Shown piece by piece: positions 1 to 13,843 of a DNA stretch of 64,000 bases. Position numbers and translations under genes: made by a program. This stretch comes from an uncultured Vampirovibrio sp. (GTDB taxonomy: Bacteria; Cyanobacteriota; Vampirovibrionia; Gastranaerophilales; Gastranaerophilaceae). Position 1 is the stretch's first letter; each line of letters opens with the position of its first letter. The notes below the pieces were generated by a model, which was not told the origin of the DNA, did no database searches, and saw only the letters and a program-made list of their open reading frames with translations. The stretch spans positions 1 to 64,000 of the forward strand of contig CAJTNR010000005.1 in NCBI GenBank assembly GCA_910577635.1, in the 5' to 3' direction.

Positions 1-43
1 TCAAGCTTATTAAGAGCTCGATTAAAGAGAAAGCTTTTTTCAT
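1..43 (-). CDS. Prepilin-like protein, N-terminus only (runs off window)
   Basis: An ATG at 43 on the minus strand opens MKKAFSLIELLISL before the window ends. Basic residues followed by A-FSLIE and a hydrophobic stretch is the type IV prepilin / pseudopilin N-terminal cleavage and methylation signature (family knowledge); the residue before the Phe is Ala rather than the more usual Gly. An AAGGA Shine-Dalgarno lies 8 nt upstream. The body of the protein is outside the window, so it could be a pilin, a pseudopilin or another protein handled by the prepilin peptidase. It points away from the XRE regulator at 131. Confidence 0.6.
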   Translation of the reverse strand, partial: MKKAFSLIELLISL

Positions 44-74
44 ACTTTTTTCCTTATATTTTTACTTTTGGTAT

Positions 75-102
75 AAATTCATTACATATGTGTAATGAAT
101 TT
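75..102. promoter_or_regulatory. 28-bp perfect palindrome, likely operator of the XRE gene
   Basis: Two 12-bp arms, AAATTCATTACA and its exact complement TGTAATGAATTT, flank a 4-bp spacer. The palindrome sits immediately upstream of the XRE start at 131 and covers the expected -35 region of a promoter whose -10-like TACTAT is at 118-123. XRE regulators bind such dyads as dimers, so autoregulation is the simple inference. Confidence 0.5.
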
Positions 103-130
103 ATTAAATAATACCATTACTATTACATAT

Positions 131-385
131 ATGCAACAGGTAAAATCAGAAAATTTAAAAAAACTTGCAAAAAGAATAAAGGAGCTAAGAGTAGCTCAGT
201 CAAAATCGCTTAATAAATTTGTCTTCTCTAAAGGGAATGTAACCAGTGCAACCTGGTCAAGGGTGGAAAATGGGCTTGTGGATGTTAGAATTACAACTTT
301 AGTTCAAATGGCTTCAATGCTTGGGATGAGAATTGATGAACTGCTTATGGGTGTTGATTTTAATTATAGTCAGCAGGATGATTAG
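131..385 (+). CDS. XRE-family helix-turn-helix regulator
   Basis: An 84-residue protein made almost entirely of one HTH_3/XRE DNA-binding domain: a first helix in LAKRIKELRVAQ, a recognition segment in TSATWSRVENG, and the final helices in TTLVQMASMLGMRIDELL. An upstream in-frame ATG at 95 would add 12 residues, but 95 lies inside the palindrome at 75-102 and has no ribosome binding site; 131 fits the usual domain start. No second domain is present, so it probably acts as a simple dimeric repressor. Its 3' end overlaps the convergent 53-codon prepilin-like gene by 26 bp and a second prepilin-like gene lies upstream, so it may control them. Target unknown. Confidence 0.8.
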   Translation: MQQVKSENLKKLAKRIKELRVAQSKSLNKFVFSKGNVTSATWSRVENGLVDVRITTLVQMASMLGMRIDELLMGVDFNYSQQDD

Positions 386-521
386 TTTTGTTAATTACTT
401 CAACAGTTTGTCTTTTTGTAAGTTTTTTTGTTATAACAGGAGCTAGTGTTGCAAGAATTATAGAAACTATTATTAAATTAATTAAAAACTCAATTAATGA
501 GAATGCTAAAAGCTTTTTCAT
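360..521 (-). CDS. Very short prepilin-like protein (53 aa)
   Basis: A 53-codon frame with a good AAGGA Shine-Dalgarno 8 nt before ATG. It starts MKKLLAFSLIE and continues as a 20-residue hydrophobic helix, the prepilin N-terminal signature with Ala before the Phe, then a short basic tail (ITKKLTKRQ) and ends after about 15 polar residues. Ordinary pilins have a globular domain of 80 residues or more, absent here. Either this is a genuine mini-pilin/small inner-membrane protein matured by prepilin peptidase, or the 5' remnant of a truncated pilin gene. The intact start signals favour expression. It ends 26 bp inside the convergent XRE gene. Confidence 0.55.
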   Translation of the reverse strand: MKKLLAFSLIEFLINLIIVSIILATLAPVITKKLTKRQTVEVINKTNHPADYN

Positions 522-568
522 AGCTGTTTCCTTTTTCCTATAATTAAATTATACTACTATTTTTCTTA

Positions 569-1692
569 TTATAGAAGAAAATTTTTGATTGTGTCTGCTG
601 CATAGGATAAACTATCTTTTATACCGATATTCTCTGGTTTTATGGATTTTGAATAACACAAATAAGGGACCTGTTCTCTTGTGTGGTCAGTTCCTCTAAA
701 AGTCGGATCGCAGCCATGGTCTGCTGTTATTATTAGAATATCTTCATCATTCATAGCATCAATAAAGGAAGGAATGTATGAATCAATTTCTTCAATTGCT
801 TTTTTGTACCCCCAAGGGTCACGTCTGTGCCCATATAGCATATCAGTATCAACAAGATTGGTAAAAATTAAATCGGCATTGGAGTTTTTTATTGCATCCA
901 GTGTTTTGTTTAATCCGTCTGTGTTGCCTTTGGTTAGGATTTTTTCTTTAATTCCTGATCCGACAAAAATATCATAAATTTTTCCAATTGCTAAAACTTT
1001 TTTGTTGTTTTTATCAAGAATATTCAAAAGAGTGTCCTTGGGAGGTTTCACTGAGTAATCGTGTCTCAATTCTCCTATTCTTGTAGGTTTTGAGTTAATA
1101 ACTCTATAAGGACGGGCAATTACCCTTGAAACTCCGCAATTGAGCTCATCTAAAACCTCTCTTGCTGTTTTAGACCAATTATAGAGGGTTTCAATGGGGA
1201 TTAGGTCAATATCGAGTGCAATTTGAAACACACTATCAGCAGATGTATAAATTATTGGGAATTTTGTTTTTTGGTGGCTTTCGTTTAACTCCTCAATAAT
1301 TTTTGTCCCTGAAGCAGGGTAGTTTCCTAAGATTCCTTTACAATTAGTTCTTTTTATAAATTCTTCAATAATAGAATCATCAAATTTTTGATAAGTTTTA
1401 AAAGGATTATCTAAAACAAGCCCCATAAGCTCCCAATGACCGGTTGTTGTGTCTTTTCCTTTGGATTTCATTTTTAAAATCCCATGGCTTGCCCTAAAAT
1501 TTGAAACCTTTTTAACTCCTTTAATTGAGGCCAAATTTCCAAGTCCAAAAGCCTCTAAATTAGAAACATTAAGCCCTCCTGTTATAGAGGCAAGATTAAC
1601 AATAGTGTTAACTGATAAATCATCATTAAATTCCCGAGCATCTTCTAGTGCTCCAATTCCCATTGAATCCACAACAATTACTATTGCTCTTT

Positions 1693-1696
<4 letters not shown>
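569..1696 (-). CDS. deoB: Phosphopentomutase
   Basis: Interconverts (deoxy)ribose 1-phosphate and 5-phosphate in nucleoside salvage; cytosolic, two metal ions. The 375 residues match the family length. Alkaline-phosphatase superfamily features are in order: Asp10 in the VVDSMGIG start, the catalytic threonine cluster KDTTTGHWE (81-89), the cap domain in the middle, then metal-binding DTDMLYGH (283-290), TADHG (324-328) and TDHTRE (336-341). Its start overlaps the stop of the upstream decarboxylase-like gene by 4 bp, so the two are translationally coupled. The link to ribose metabolism recurs at rpiB (25991), but there is no nucleoside phosphorylase beside it. Confidence 0.95.
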
Positions 1697-5781
<4,085 letters not shown>

Positions 5782-5784
5782 CAC

Positions 5785-5813
5785 TTGCTTTTTTCTTATG
5801 GTAATGTTATCTT
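5785..5813 (+). promoter_or_regulatory. Promoter upstream of the SNF2 helicase gene
   Basis: TTGCTT (5785-5790), a 17-bp spacer and an extended -10, TGT-TATCTT (5805-5813), in the 130-bp gap after the SIMPL gene. It leaves a leader of about 90 nt that includes a 12-bp palindrome AACCAATTGGTT and ends in the AAGGA ribosome binding site. Confidence 0.45.
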
Positions 5814-5911
5814 ATTAAGGAAAGTACATCGGATGGTTTAACCAATTGGTTTTTAAATTGTGATGTCGAATTAAGGTTTTACTATAAAGTAATTTGTCCC
5901 AAGGATGATTT

Positions 5912-8900
5912 GTGAAGTATACATTCAACAATAAATACTTAAAAGACAATTCTAAACCCGGCTCTTTTCGAAGAGGTTATGAAACCTATCAAAAGGGCCT
6001 GGTGGAGGATGTCAAGTTTAATGAGAATATCGTAAGAGCAAAAGTTAAGGGTAATTTTAAGTCACACTATGAAACAGGTATTAAATTTACCAAAGCTGGT
6101 GCTAAACCAACTTGCAACTGCCCTTTAGAAGAACCCTGGTGTAAACACGCTATTGCTCTTGGCTTTGTTTCTTTAAAGAATCATTTCTGGGATGAGTTTT
6201 TATATGAAAAATTCAATATTGAACCTAATTTTTTAGATTCTGATTTACCAATGAACGAAAACCCCGAGGGTGATTTTATTTTCCATTTTAATCCCAAAAG
6301 AAGACAAAACTTTTTTTCAATTCTTGTTATGAATCGTCATACAAAAAAAGTTATAAGGGATTTAGAGGCTGTTTTTAAACAAATTATAAATAAACAAAAA
6401 GAAGAAGAAAACTTTGAGCTTAATAATTCTCAAAAACTTGAAGTTGTAATGTTTAAGATGCTTCTAAGTCAATCCAGGCTTGATAAAAAGTCTGGCTGGT
6501 ATGATGTTCAGATAAATAAATTTGATGAGTTTTTTAAGATGTTATCTCGAATGGATGATGTAATTGATGCTAAAACCCATCAAAAAATTCGTTTTTCAGA
6601 TTCTATCTGGAATTTGTGTTTGGATGTAAATGTTTCTTTTGTAGGCAATGTCTTATTAGGTCTTTACTGGAGAAGGAATGATACAGGAGAGATCTATCCT
6701 TTTGAAGAAGTTAGATACTTCTCGCGCCAGCTAAAGTGGGGAAGGTATAAAGATGTTATCTTTCAAGCTGATGCCCAGGTTAGCGTTATTCCTCAATATC
6801 TTACTAAAGCAAGTTTTTCTGATATTAAAGATGCCGATGGAGGTAAATTTGTCTATGAAGAACTTCCTAAACTAAGAGAAGTTATAACAGTTAATATGTC
6901 AGAACAAATGGAAAAGCTGACATTTGAAAAAAGACCGCCTAAATGTATTGTAGAACTTGGAGTGGATTATGATCAATCCCTAAAGGCTTCTTTGGAATTT
7001 GAATACGACGGAGTCCGCGTACCTTATCAAAAGCAGTATAAGAGTCCTTATGTAACAATTAAAGATCCTGAACATGATTTGTTGTATTGGATTAAAAGGG
7101 ATAAAGAATTTGAACAAAGTGCTTATCAAATGCTTCTTGCCTGCAGATTTGCTCCTGTTCAATCGAATAATTTGGCTCTTGATAAAGAATTTGCAATTGA
7201 TTTTTATAATTACTATATTTCAAAAGCTGGAAAAAATTGGCAGTTTATTGAAAAAGACGATTTGTCTTTTTATAAACTCAACAAAAAAGGCCTTAAGTTA
7301 ATTGCTGATATTGACTTTACCCAGGATGGAACGGATAAGTTCTATATTAAACTTAAAGGTTTAGCGGAAGATAAAGAAGTTGATTTTGAAAAAATTGTCG
7401 ATTTAACCTACGAAGGAGCAAAATACTACAACATTCCTTCCGGAGGTCAGGTTTCAATTCCTGTGGATGATGTTTTATCATTGTTAAAATCCTTTAATAC
7501 TTATGATGTTTATAAAAACGATAATGATGAATACATTGTAAAAACTTACAGAGCTGGTGTTGTATCTGAAATGGAAAAAATGGGTATAACATTAAAGATG
7601 AAAAGAGGATTCTCTAAGTTCTGGAAAGAAATATCCACCTTTTCAACAATGGATACAACTCCTTTGCCTAAGGCAATTAAAGCCGAGCTTAGAGAGTACC
7701 AAATGAAGGGTTATTCGTGGCTTTGGTTTTTGTATAAGTATGGTTTAAACGGTGTTTTAGCAGATGATATGGGTCTTGGTAAAACAATTCAAACTCTAAC
7801 GTTGTTACAAAAAGCAAAGGAAAAAGATAATAGAGAACCAAGCCTTGTAGTTTGTCCCACTTCTGTAGTTTTTAACTGGGAAAAAGAAATTGAAAAATTT
7901 ACTCCTAATCTTAAGTATATGACTCTAACTGGTACAGATAGGAAGAAAAAATTCAAAGATATTAAAAAGTTTGATGTTATTATTACCAGCTATGCTTTAA
8001 TTAGAAGAGACTGTGAAGAGCTTAAGAAAGAAAAATTCAGATATGTAATCCTTGATGAATCACAGAATATTAAAAATGCTCAAAGCCAGACTTCTAAAGC
8101 TTGTAAAGATCTTCAATCCACTCATAGACTTGCGCTTTCTGGAACCCCTATTGAAAATAAGCTTGAGGAATTATGGTCAGTGTTCGATTTTCTTATGCCA
8201 GGATTCTTGTTTGATTCTAATGAATTTAACCATAGATTCGTTAATCCTATTGTTGAGAATGAGGATACTGAAGTTCAGAAGCGATTAAAATCTCAAATTT
8301 ATCCTTTTATTCTTCGTCGTATGAAAAGAGATGTTGCGCGAGATTTACCGGATAAAATTGAATCGGTTGCATATTGCGAGTTGACCTCCGAGCAAAAGGA
8401 TCTATACTTACAGGTTCTTGATTCAACTAAAGAAGAGTTATTCAAATCAATCGAAACAGTTGGGTTGGAAAAATCTAGAATGTCAATTTTCTCAGCACTT
8501 CTAAGATTGAGACAAATTTGTTGTCATCCGAGATTGTATGATAAAGAAGGAAAACTTGGAATTAATGAATCTGGTAAATTTGAACAGCTGCAGTCAATGC
8601 TGGAAGAGATAATAAGTGAAAAACACAGAATCCTATTATTCTCACAATTTGTCGGTATGCTTGATATTATTCAAGAATGGCTGATTAAAAAAGGAATTAA
8701 ACACGAGTATCTATCGGGTAAAACAAAAGATAGACAAGCAGTTGTTGAAAGATTTAATGATGATCCTACAATTCCAATATTTTTGGTGTCTTTAAAAGCC
8801 GGTGGAACAGGATTAAACCTAACAGGAGCGGATTATGTTATCCACTATGATCCTTGGTGGAATCCTGCTGTTGAAGATCAGGCTACAGATAGAGCTTATC

Positions 8901-9079
8901 GAATTGGGCAAACTAAGAAGGTGTTTGTTTATCGATTAATTACCAAAAACACGGTTGAGGAAAAGATTCAAGCGTTGAAATCTAAAAAACGCTCGCTTGT
9001 CGATAGCGTAATTTCGATTGATAGAAACATTGTTAAATCTCTTACTTATCAAGATATAAAAGATATTTTTTCAATCTAG
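5912..9079 (+). CDS. SWIM zinc-finger SNF2/RapA-type helicase
   Basis: A 1055-residue bacterial SNF2 protein. Residues 60-85 form a SWIM zinc finger (Cys68, Cys70, Cys77, His79). A long central region (about 100-560) resembles the bacterial SNF2-associated domain. The motor follows: Walker A DDMGLGKT (618-625), motif II DESQ (715-718), SGTPIENK, and the C-terminal helicase half with LSGKTKDRQ, SLKAGGTGLNL and DRAYRIGQTKKV. Such proteins are ATP-driven DNA translocases whose bacterial roles are mostly unknown (transcription recycling, repair). GTG start chosen because AAGGA lies 7 nt upstream; the first ATG is much later. It ends directly against the convergent gene at 9080. Confidence 0.93.
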   Translation: MKYTFNNKYLKDNSKPGSFRRGYETYQKGLVEDVKFNENIVRAKVKGNFKSHYETGIKFTKAGAKPTCNCPLEEPWCKHAIALGFVSLKNHFWDEFLYEKFNIEPNFLDSDLPMNENPEGDFIFHFNPKRRQNFFSILVMNRHTKKVIRDLEAVFKQIINKQKEEENFELNNSQKLEVVMFKMLLSQSRLDKKSGWYDVQINKFDEFFKMLSRMDDVIDAKTHQKIRFSDSIWNLCLDVNVSFVGNVLLGLYWRRNDTGEIYPFEEVRYFSRQLKWGRYKDVIFQADAQVSVIPQYLTKASFSDIKDADGGKFVYEELPKLREVITVNMSEQMEKLTFEKRPPKCIVELGVDYDQSLKASLEFEYDGVRVPYQKQYKSPYVTIKDPEHDLLYWIKRDKEFEQSAYQMLLACRFAPVQSNNLALDKEFAIDFYNYYISKAGKNWQFIEKDDLSFYKLNKKGLKLIADIDFTQDGTDKFYIKLKGLAEDKEVDFEKIVDLTYEGAKYYNIPSGGQVSIPVDDVLSLLKSFNTYDVYKNDNDEYIVKTYRAGVVSEMEKMGITLKMKRGFSKFWKEISTFSTMDTTPLPKAIKAELREYQMKGYSWLWFLYKYGLNGVLADDMGLGKTIQTLTLLQKAKEKDNREPSLVVCPTSVVFNWEKEIEKFTPNLKYMTLTGTDRKKKFKDIKKFDVIITSYALIRRDCEELKKEKFRYVILDESQNIKNAQSQTSKACKDLQSTHRLALSGTPIENKLEELWSVFDFLMPGFLFDSNEFNHRFVNPIVENEDTEVQKRLKSQIYPFILRRMKRDVARDLPDKIESVAYCELTSEQKDLYLQVLDSTKEELFKSIETVGLEKSRMSIFSALLRLRQICCHPRLYDKEGKLGINESGKFEQLQSMLEEIISEKHRILLFSQFVGMLDIIQEWLIKKGIKHEYLSGKTKDRQAVVERFNDDPTIPIFLVSLKAGGTGLNLTGADYVIHYDPWWNPAVEDQATDRAYRIGQTKKVFVYRLITKNTVEEKIQALKSKKRSLVDSVISIDRNIVKSLTYQDIKDIFSI

Positions 9080-9652
9080 CTATGCTGCTGACATTGGGGG
9101 CCTTTGCTTGTAGTTCCCTAAGCTATAGTTTCTATAATAATTTGCAGACCCTTTATTCCTTATTTTTTTATGTTCGCTATTCTCATCAGGACTTGAATCA
9201 AAATAGTGTGAAGTATTCTCAAATTTTGATTCTTCTTTTTCTAAAAGCCTTGAATCTGCACTATAGCTTATGTCTTCATTATTAAGATTGTCGAGCTTAA
9301 AGAAGTTGTCTTGATTCTTTTCTTCTTCAAGTTCATCAAGAAAACTTAAGTCATCTTCATCTTGATTGAAGAAATTGACTTCACTATCTTCTTGCGTATC
9401 TTCTTCTTTATAATAATAAGGTGATTGATCTATTGTATCGAGCAGCTTTTGTTTAGTCCAGGGATGGACGATTTGCCCTACATTGTACCAGCGCGCCATT
9501 TGGGATAGCTCATCCATTAGCGGTTCGTCACAGTTGGGGCATCTAAAATTTAACTTTTTATTATCCACCTCAGCATTGTTTTGATTATTGTCCTCAATTT
9601 CGGACAAATAGACATTCTTTTTGGGCAATGACCCAATTCTGTTCATCGTCAT
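9080..9652 (-). CDS. Acidic protein with N-terminal zinc-ribbon-like motif
   Basis: A 190-residue protein I cannot assign. Near the N-terminus RCPNCDEPLMDE (Cys38, Cys41) looks like half of a zinc ribbon; no second CxxC pair is present, so metal binding would need a dimer or partner. A short conserved-looking segment follows (ARWYNVGQIVHPW, about 53-65). The rest is low-complexity and strongly acidic (many Asp, Glu, Asn, Ser), probably disordered, ending in a basic tail. No signal peptide or membrane helix. A second in-frame ATG two codons later is an equal alternative start. It is tail to tail with the SNF2 gene with no intervening base. Confidence 0.65.
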   Translation of the reverse strand: MTMNRIGSLPKKNVYLSEIEDNNQNNAEVDNKKLNFRCPNCDEPLMDELSQMARWYNVGQIVHPWTKQKLLDTIDQSPYYYKEEDTQEDSEVNFFNQDEDDLSFLDELEEEKNQDNFFKLDNLNNEDISYSADSRLLEKEESKFENTSHYFDSSPDENSEHKKIRNKGSANYYRNYSLGNYKQRPPMSAA

Positions 9653-9735
9653 AACACTATCTAACCTTAAACACTATAACCTTATATTAATAAAGTAATT
9701 ATTAAGGTAAAAATTGTTAATTTTGTAAAGAAATA

Positions 9736-10827
9736 TTAAGATTCATCCGATTCGGCTAATTTTTCAAGTTTTAACTTCTGGTCATATTCAATTAACATAT
9801 TAATAAGTTTGTCTAAATTTCCTTCTATAATTTCTCTAACATCAAGGTTTTGACCGATTCTATGGTCTGTCAATCTTCCCTGGGGGAAATTATAGGTCCT
9901 TATTCTTTCGGATCTATCACCCGTTCCTACTTGCGAGCGTCTTAAGTCTGTTACTTCCTGCATTTGTTTTTGCACTTCAATGTCATATAGTTTAGCTTTA
10001 AGAATCTGCAGTGCCCGTTCTTTGTTTTGAAGCTGTGAGCGTTCTTCGGTGCAGAAAATCATAATGCCTGTGGGCTTGTGAAAAACTCTTGCTGCTGTTT
10101 CGACTTTGTTTACATTCTGCCCGCCTGCTCCGCCTGAGCGTGCTGTTGTAATTTCAATGTCGTTCATATTGAGTTCAATTTCAACATCATCAACCTCAGG
10201 CATAACAGCAACTGTAGCAGTTGAAGTGTGAACTCTTCCCTGGGATTCTGTTTGCGGAACCCTTTGAACCCTGTGCACTCCTGATTCATACTTTAGCTGG
10301 GAATAAATATTCTCTCCTTTGACTGAAATTACAACTTCAGATACCCCTCCTGCTTCACAATCGTTAATTGAGAGGATTTTTGTCTGCCAGCCTTTATTCT
10401 GAGCATATCTAAGATACATTCTCATTAAATCCCCTGCAAAGATATTTGCTTCATCGCCACCAGCTGAACCTCTAATTTCAAGCATGATGTCTTTATCATC
10501 CATAGGGTCTTTGGGCAGTAAAAGGACTTTTAATCTATGTTCATATTCTTCTATTTTTGTATTATTCGAAGCAATTTCATTGTTTAAAAATTCTCTCATT
10601 GAAGAATCTTTTTCACTATGAAGCATTTCTTGAGCTTCAAGTATTGCATCTTTTGCTTCTTTATATTGATAGTAAATATTAACGGTTTCTTCCATTGTTT
10701 TTCTTTGTTTAGATAAATCACGGAATTTTTCATAATCCTGAATAACTTCAGGTTTAGAAATTATTACACCTAATTCCTGATATCTTTTTTCAATGCGCTC
10801 AACCTTTTCAAACATTGAATTATCCAT
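9736..10827 (-). CDS. prfA: Peptide chain release factor 1
   Basis: Reads UAA and UAG and triggers peptidyl-tRNA hydrolysis. The 363 residues match RF1. The stop-codon recognition tripeptide is PQT (191-193) where PAT or PVT is usual in RF1 and SPF in RF2, so RF1 it is, with a variant middle residue. The catalytic GGQ is at 235-237 in [12 protein letters not shown]. The ATG at 10827 overlaps the end of thyX by 8 bp, so the genes are coupled in an rpmE-thyX-prfA order. An ATG four codons later is possible but the first has a GGGTGAG-like ribosome site. Confidence 0.96.
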   Translation of the reverse strand: MDNSMFEKVERIEKRYQELGVIISKPEVIQDYEKFRDLSKQRKTMEETVNIYYQYKEAKDAILEAQEMLHSEKDSSMREFLNNEIASNNTKIEEYEHRLKVLLLPKDPMDDKDIMLEIRGSAGGDEANIFAGDLMRMYLRYAQNKGWQTKILSINDCEAGGVSEVVISVKGENIYSQLKYESGVHRVQRVPQTESQGRVHTSTATVAVMPEVDDVEIELNMNDIEITTARSGGAGGQNVNKVETAARVFHKPTGIMIFCTEERSQLQNKERALQILKAKLYDIEVQKQMQEVTDLRRSQVGTGDRSERIRTYNFPQGRLTDHRIGQNLDVREIIEGNLDKLINMLIEYDQKLKLEKLAESDES

Positions 10828-11515
10828 TTTTTTGTCTCACCCTTCCGCAAGAGTTGTCTTCATTACAATACCCTAATCTTTCGCATTTAGGAACTAAGTG
10901 TTCTTCTAACCAGGGATATTTTTGTTCAACCAGCATACACATCTTTTTAACTAAAAGCCTTATTTCAAACTGTGCTCTTGTGCATAGTCTTAAATTGGCT
11001 AAATGAATTAATTCTCGTAAATTTAAACTTGCAACTAAAGAACTTGTTGCGCTGTTAGGAAGAATAGAGCGCGCATCTTCACTTTTTATGCCGTTTTCAA
11101 TAAATTCAAGATAAAGTTTTGTAGTTTCCTGCATGTGCTTTTTAAATTTTTCACATAATACTTTATTAGCGCCGATTGCCTGCGGGATAATATAGCTAAA
11201 CTCGCCTTTTTCCTGAACATAACGCTGGGATTTTTGAGAAAAGCTCATATGTCTGTGTCTTACAAGCTGATGAGTTGCAGCTCTTGAAAGATTATTAATT
11301 GCAAAGGTAAGTTGAATATGTTCAATTGTTGAATAGTGTCCTGATGATATTACTTTTTTAATTAATTCAAGTTTTTTGTCTTCATCAGGAGTAATATTTT
11401 CTATTATATCAATCGCACCTTGAGCGCTGTAGCAGACCCTGCAGGCGGTATAAATTATATCCAGCAGGTTCTCAGGGATTGAAATTAGTGCAACTTCCAG
11501 TTCTTTTTTTGGCAT
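10820..11515 (-). CDS. thyX: Flavin-dependent thymidylate synthase
   Basis: Makes dTMP from dUMP with methylene-tetrahydrofolate and FAD/NADPH, replacing ThyA. The 231 residues match the family. The ThyX signature RHRX7S is present: Arg86-His87-Arg88, then Ser96 and Arg98-Tyr99; SGHYSTIEH (58-66) is the other conserved stretch. Strong AAGGAG ribosome site upstream. It lies between rpmE and prfA, separated from rpmE by a perfect hairpin and overlapping prfA by 8 bp. Confidence 0.96.
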   Translation of the reverse strand: MPKKELEVALISIPENLLDIIYTACRVCYSAQGAIDIIENITPDEDKKLELIKKVISSGHYSTIEHIQLTFAINNLSRAATHQLVRHRHMSFSQKSQRYVQEKGEFSYIIPQAIGANKVLCEKFKKHMQETTKLYLEFIENGIKSEDARSILPNSATSSLVASLNLRELIHLANLRLCTRAQFEIRLLVKKMCMLVEQKYPWLEEHLVPKCERLGYCNEDNSCGRVRQKNG

Positions 11516-11544
11516 TTAATTTTTTCTCCTTGGGTATAATAAAT

Positions 11545-11571
11545 TTTTGGCTGGTAATTGACCAGCCAAAA
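11545..11571 (-). terminator. Perfect hairpin between rpmE and thyX
   Basis: An 11-bp perfect inverted repeat, TTTTGGCTGGT and ACCAGCCAAAA, around a 5-nt loop. It lies 12 nt past the rpmE stop on the minus strand and about 30 nt before thyX. The run of T after the stem is weak (ATTTATTATA), so it may be a partial terminator or an RNA-processing stem that lets rpmE be expressed above thyX-prfA. Confidence 0.45.
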
Positions 11572-11583
11572 CAAACTTTACAA

Positions 11584-11784
11584 CTATTTCTTTTCGTAAC
11601 GTTTTTTGAATCTTTCAACTCTTCCTTCTGAGTCTAAGATTTTTTGATTACCGGTAAAGAAAGGGTGGCAGGCATTGCAAATTTCAACAGTAATATTATC
11701 CTCAACAGATCCTGTTTCAATTTCATTACCGCACACACATTTTATTGTTGTTTTTTTGTAATCAGGATGAATGTCTTTTTTCAT
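11584..11784 (-). CDS. rpmE: Ribosomal protein L31
   Basis: A 66-residue 50S subunit protein. It is the zinc-binding (C+) form: Cys16 and Cys18 in KCVCG and Cys36 and Cys39 in [11 protein letters not shown], the last being the L31 signature. AAAGGA ribosome site before the ATG. First gene of the rpmE-thyX-prfA group; rpmE next to prfA is a common bacterial arrangement, whereas thyX between them is less usual. Confidence 0.96.
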   Translation of the reverse strand: MKKDIHPDYKKTTIKCVCGNEIETGSVEDNITVEICNACHPFFTGNQKILDSEGRVERFKKRYEKK

Positions 11785-11876
11785 TTATTTTATCCTTTAT
11801 AGTTATTGTCTATATAATTTATTCTAAGTCCCTGAAAAAATATTTTCAAGCATAAGAAAAAAAATTTTGTTTATTA

Positions 11877-11882
11877 TATAAT
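11877..11882 (+). promoter_or_regulatory. lepA -10 box (leaderless type)
   Basis: A consensus TATAAT ends 7 nt before the lepA ATG at 11890. There is no Shine-Dalgarno and no clear -35, as is common for -10-dominated promoters. Confidence 0.45.
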
Positions 11883-11889
11883 TAATTCT

Positions 11890-13692
11890 ATGAAAAGATT
11901 AGAAAATATTAGAAACTTTAGCATAATTGCTCATATTGACCATGGAAAATCAACTTTAGCTGATAGATTATTGGAAGCAACCAACACAATATCTAAAAGA
12001 CAAATGCAGGATCAGCTCCTTGATACAATGGATATTGAGCGTGAACGCGGTATTACAATTAAACTAAATGCTGCTAAAATGAACTATAGGGGGGCTGATA
12101 ATAAAGAATATATTCTTAATTTAATCGATACCCCAGGGCATGTCGATTTTTCTTATGAAGTTTCAAGATCCCTGGCGGCTTGCGAGGGTGCTCTTCTTAT
12201 AGTAGATGCTACCCAGGGGGTTGAAGCTCAGACTCTTGCTAATGTTTATCTTGCGCTTGAGCAGAATTTGGAAATTATTCCTGTAATTAATAAAATTGAT
12301 CTTCCTTCTGCGGATGTTGAGAGGGTAAAAAAAGAAATTGAAGATGTTTTAGGAATTGATTCAAGTCTTGCAATTCCTGTGAGTGCAAAAACAGGAATTG
12401 GAATAGATAAAGTCTTAGAAGCAGTTGTTAAGTATATTCCTGCACCAATTGACACAAGTGATAAACCGCTAAGAGCGCTTGTTTTTGATAGTGCGTATGA
12501 TGCTTACCTTGGGACAATTTGCTTTTTTAAAGTAGTGGATGGCTCAATAAAACTGGGCGATAAGATAAAATTTATGGCAACAGGAAGAGAATTTGAAGTT
12601 GTCGAACTCGGGTTTTTAAATCCTAATAGAAACCCTGTTGAAGAACTAAAAACAGGTGAAGTTGGATATTTTGCAGGATCTATTAAAGAAATAACAAGAT
12701 TTGTAGGTGATACAATAACAAAAACCGATAATCCGGCATCAGTAGCGCTTGAAGGTTACAAAGAAGCTAAACCAATGGTTTTTTCAGGGCTGTATCCTGT
12801 TAATAATGAGGACTATCACGAACTTAAGGAAGCTTTGGAGAAACTAAAATTGTCTGACAGCTCAATTACATATGAGCCTGAAACCTCTAATGCTCTTGGT
12901 TTTGGCTTCCGCTGCGGTTTTTTAGGAATGCTCCATATGGAAATAGCACAGGAGAGATTGGAGCGTGAGTATAACTTGTCTTTAATTACAACTGCTCCTT
13001 CTGTGGTCTACAGGGTTTACAAGACAGATGGAACAATGGTTGAAATTGACAACCCAAGCGATCTTCCAGCTTCTCAATATCTTGATTATATTGAAGAACC
13101 CTATGTTAAAGTTAATTTATTTACTCCTAATGATTATGTCGGAACCTTAATGGAGCTTTGCCAGGATAAAAGAGGAATATTTATCAATATGCACTATATT
13201 GATGATATAAGAGTTAATCTTGAATATGAAATTCCTTTGTCTGAAGTTATTACTGATTTTTACGATCAGCTGAAATCACGCTCTAAGGGCTATGCCTCTC
13301 TTGACTATGAATTCTGTGATTATAAGAGATCTGCTTTGGTTAAGATGGATATTCTTCTGGCAAATGAGATAGTCGATGCACTTTCTGTTATTTGTCATAA
13401 GGATAGTGCTTATAACATTGGTCAAAAACTAACAGGAAAACTTAAAGAAATTATTCCAAGACAACTTTTTGAAGTTGCAATTCAAGCTGCAATAGGCGGT
13501 AGAATTATCGCAAGAACAAATATTAAAGCTCTTAGAAAATCAGTCCTCGATAAGTGCTATGGAGGGGATATTTCAAGAAAAAGAAAGCTATTAGAAAAAC
13601 AAAAACGCGGCAAAAAAAGAATGAAATCTGTAGGCAGAGTGGAAATTCCTCAAGAAGCATTCATGGCGGTTTTATCATTAAATGAAGAGTAG
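11890..13692 (+). CDS. lepA: Elongation factor 4 (LepA) GTPase
   Basis: A ribosome-bound translational GTPase related to EF-G, thought to act in initiation/assembly or back-translocation. The 600 residues match the family. G motifs: AHIDHGKST (G1), DTPGHVDF (G3), NKIDLP (G4), SAKTG (G5); the LepA-specific C-terminal domain ends in [14 protein letters not shown] with [15 protein letters not shown] basic residues just before. It stands alone, divergent from rpmE, with 105 bp between start codons. The TATAAT-to-ATG spacing suggests a leaderless mRNA. Confidence 0.97.
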   Translation: MKRLENIRNFSIIAHIDHGKSTLADRLLEATNTISKRQMQDQLLDTMDIERERGITIKLNAAKMNYRGADNKEYILNLIDTPGHVDFSYEVSRSLAACEGALLIVDATQGVEAQTLANVYLALEQNLEIIPVINKIDLPSADVERVKKEIEDVLGIDSSLAIPVSAKTGIGIDKVLEAVVKYIPAPIDTSDKPLRALVFDSAYDAYLGTICFFKVVDGSIKLGDKIKFMATGREFEVVELGFLNPNRNPVEELKTGEVGYFAGSIKEITRFVGDTITKTDNPASVALEGYKEAKPMVFSGLYPVNNEDYHELKEALEKLKLSDSSITYEPETSNALGFGFRCGFLGMLHMEIAQERLEREYNLSLITTAPSVVYRVYKTDGTMVEIDNPSDLPASQYLDYIEEPYVKVNLFTPNDYVGTLMELCQDKRGIFINMHYIDDIRVNLEYEIPLSEVITDFYDQLKSRSKGYASLDYEFCDYKRSALVKMDILLANEIVDALSVICHKDSAYNIGQKLTGKLKEIIPRQLFEVAIQAAIGGRIIARTNIKALRKSVLDKCYGGDISRKRKLLEKQKRGKKRMKSVGRVEIPQEAFMAVLSLNEE

Positions 13693-13843
13693 CAAAAAAT
13701 GTTACTAAATGTTAATAATAATTAAAATTTTTTCAAAAATTTATTCTTATGTTAGAATTATATTATTAAACTGACTTAGATAATTTTATATATATCAAAA
13801 TAAGTCTATCAAACGGATAACAGACTATAAGAGGATTAGGACA

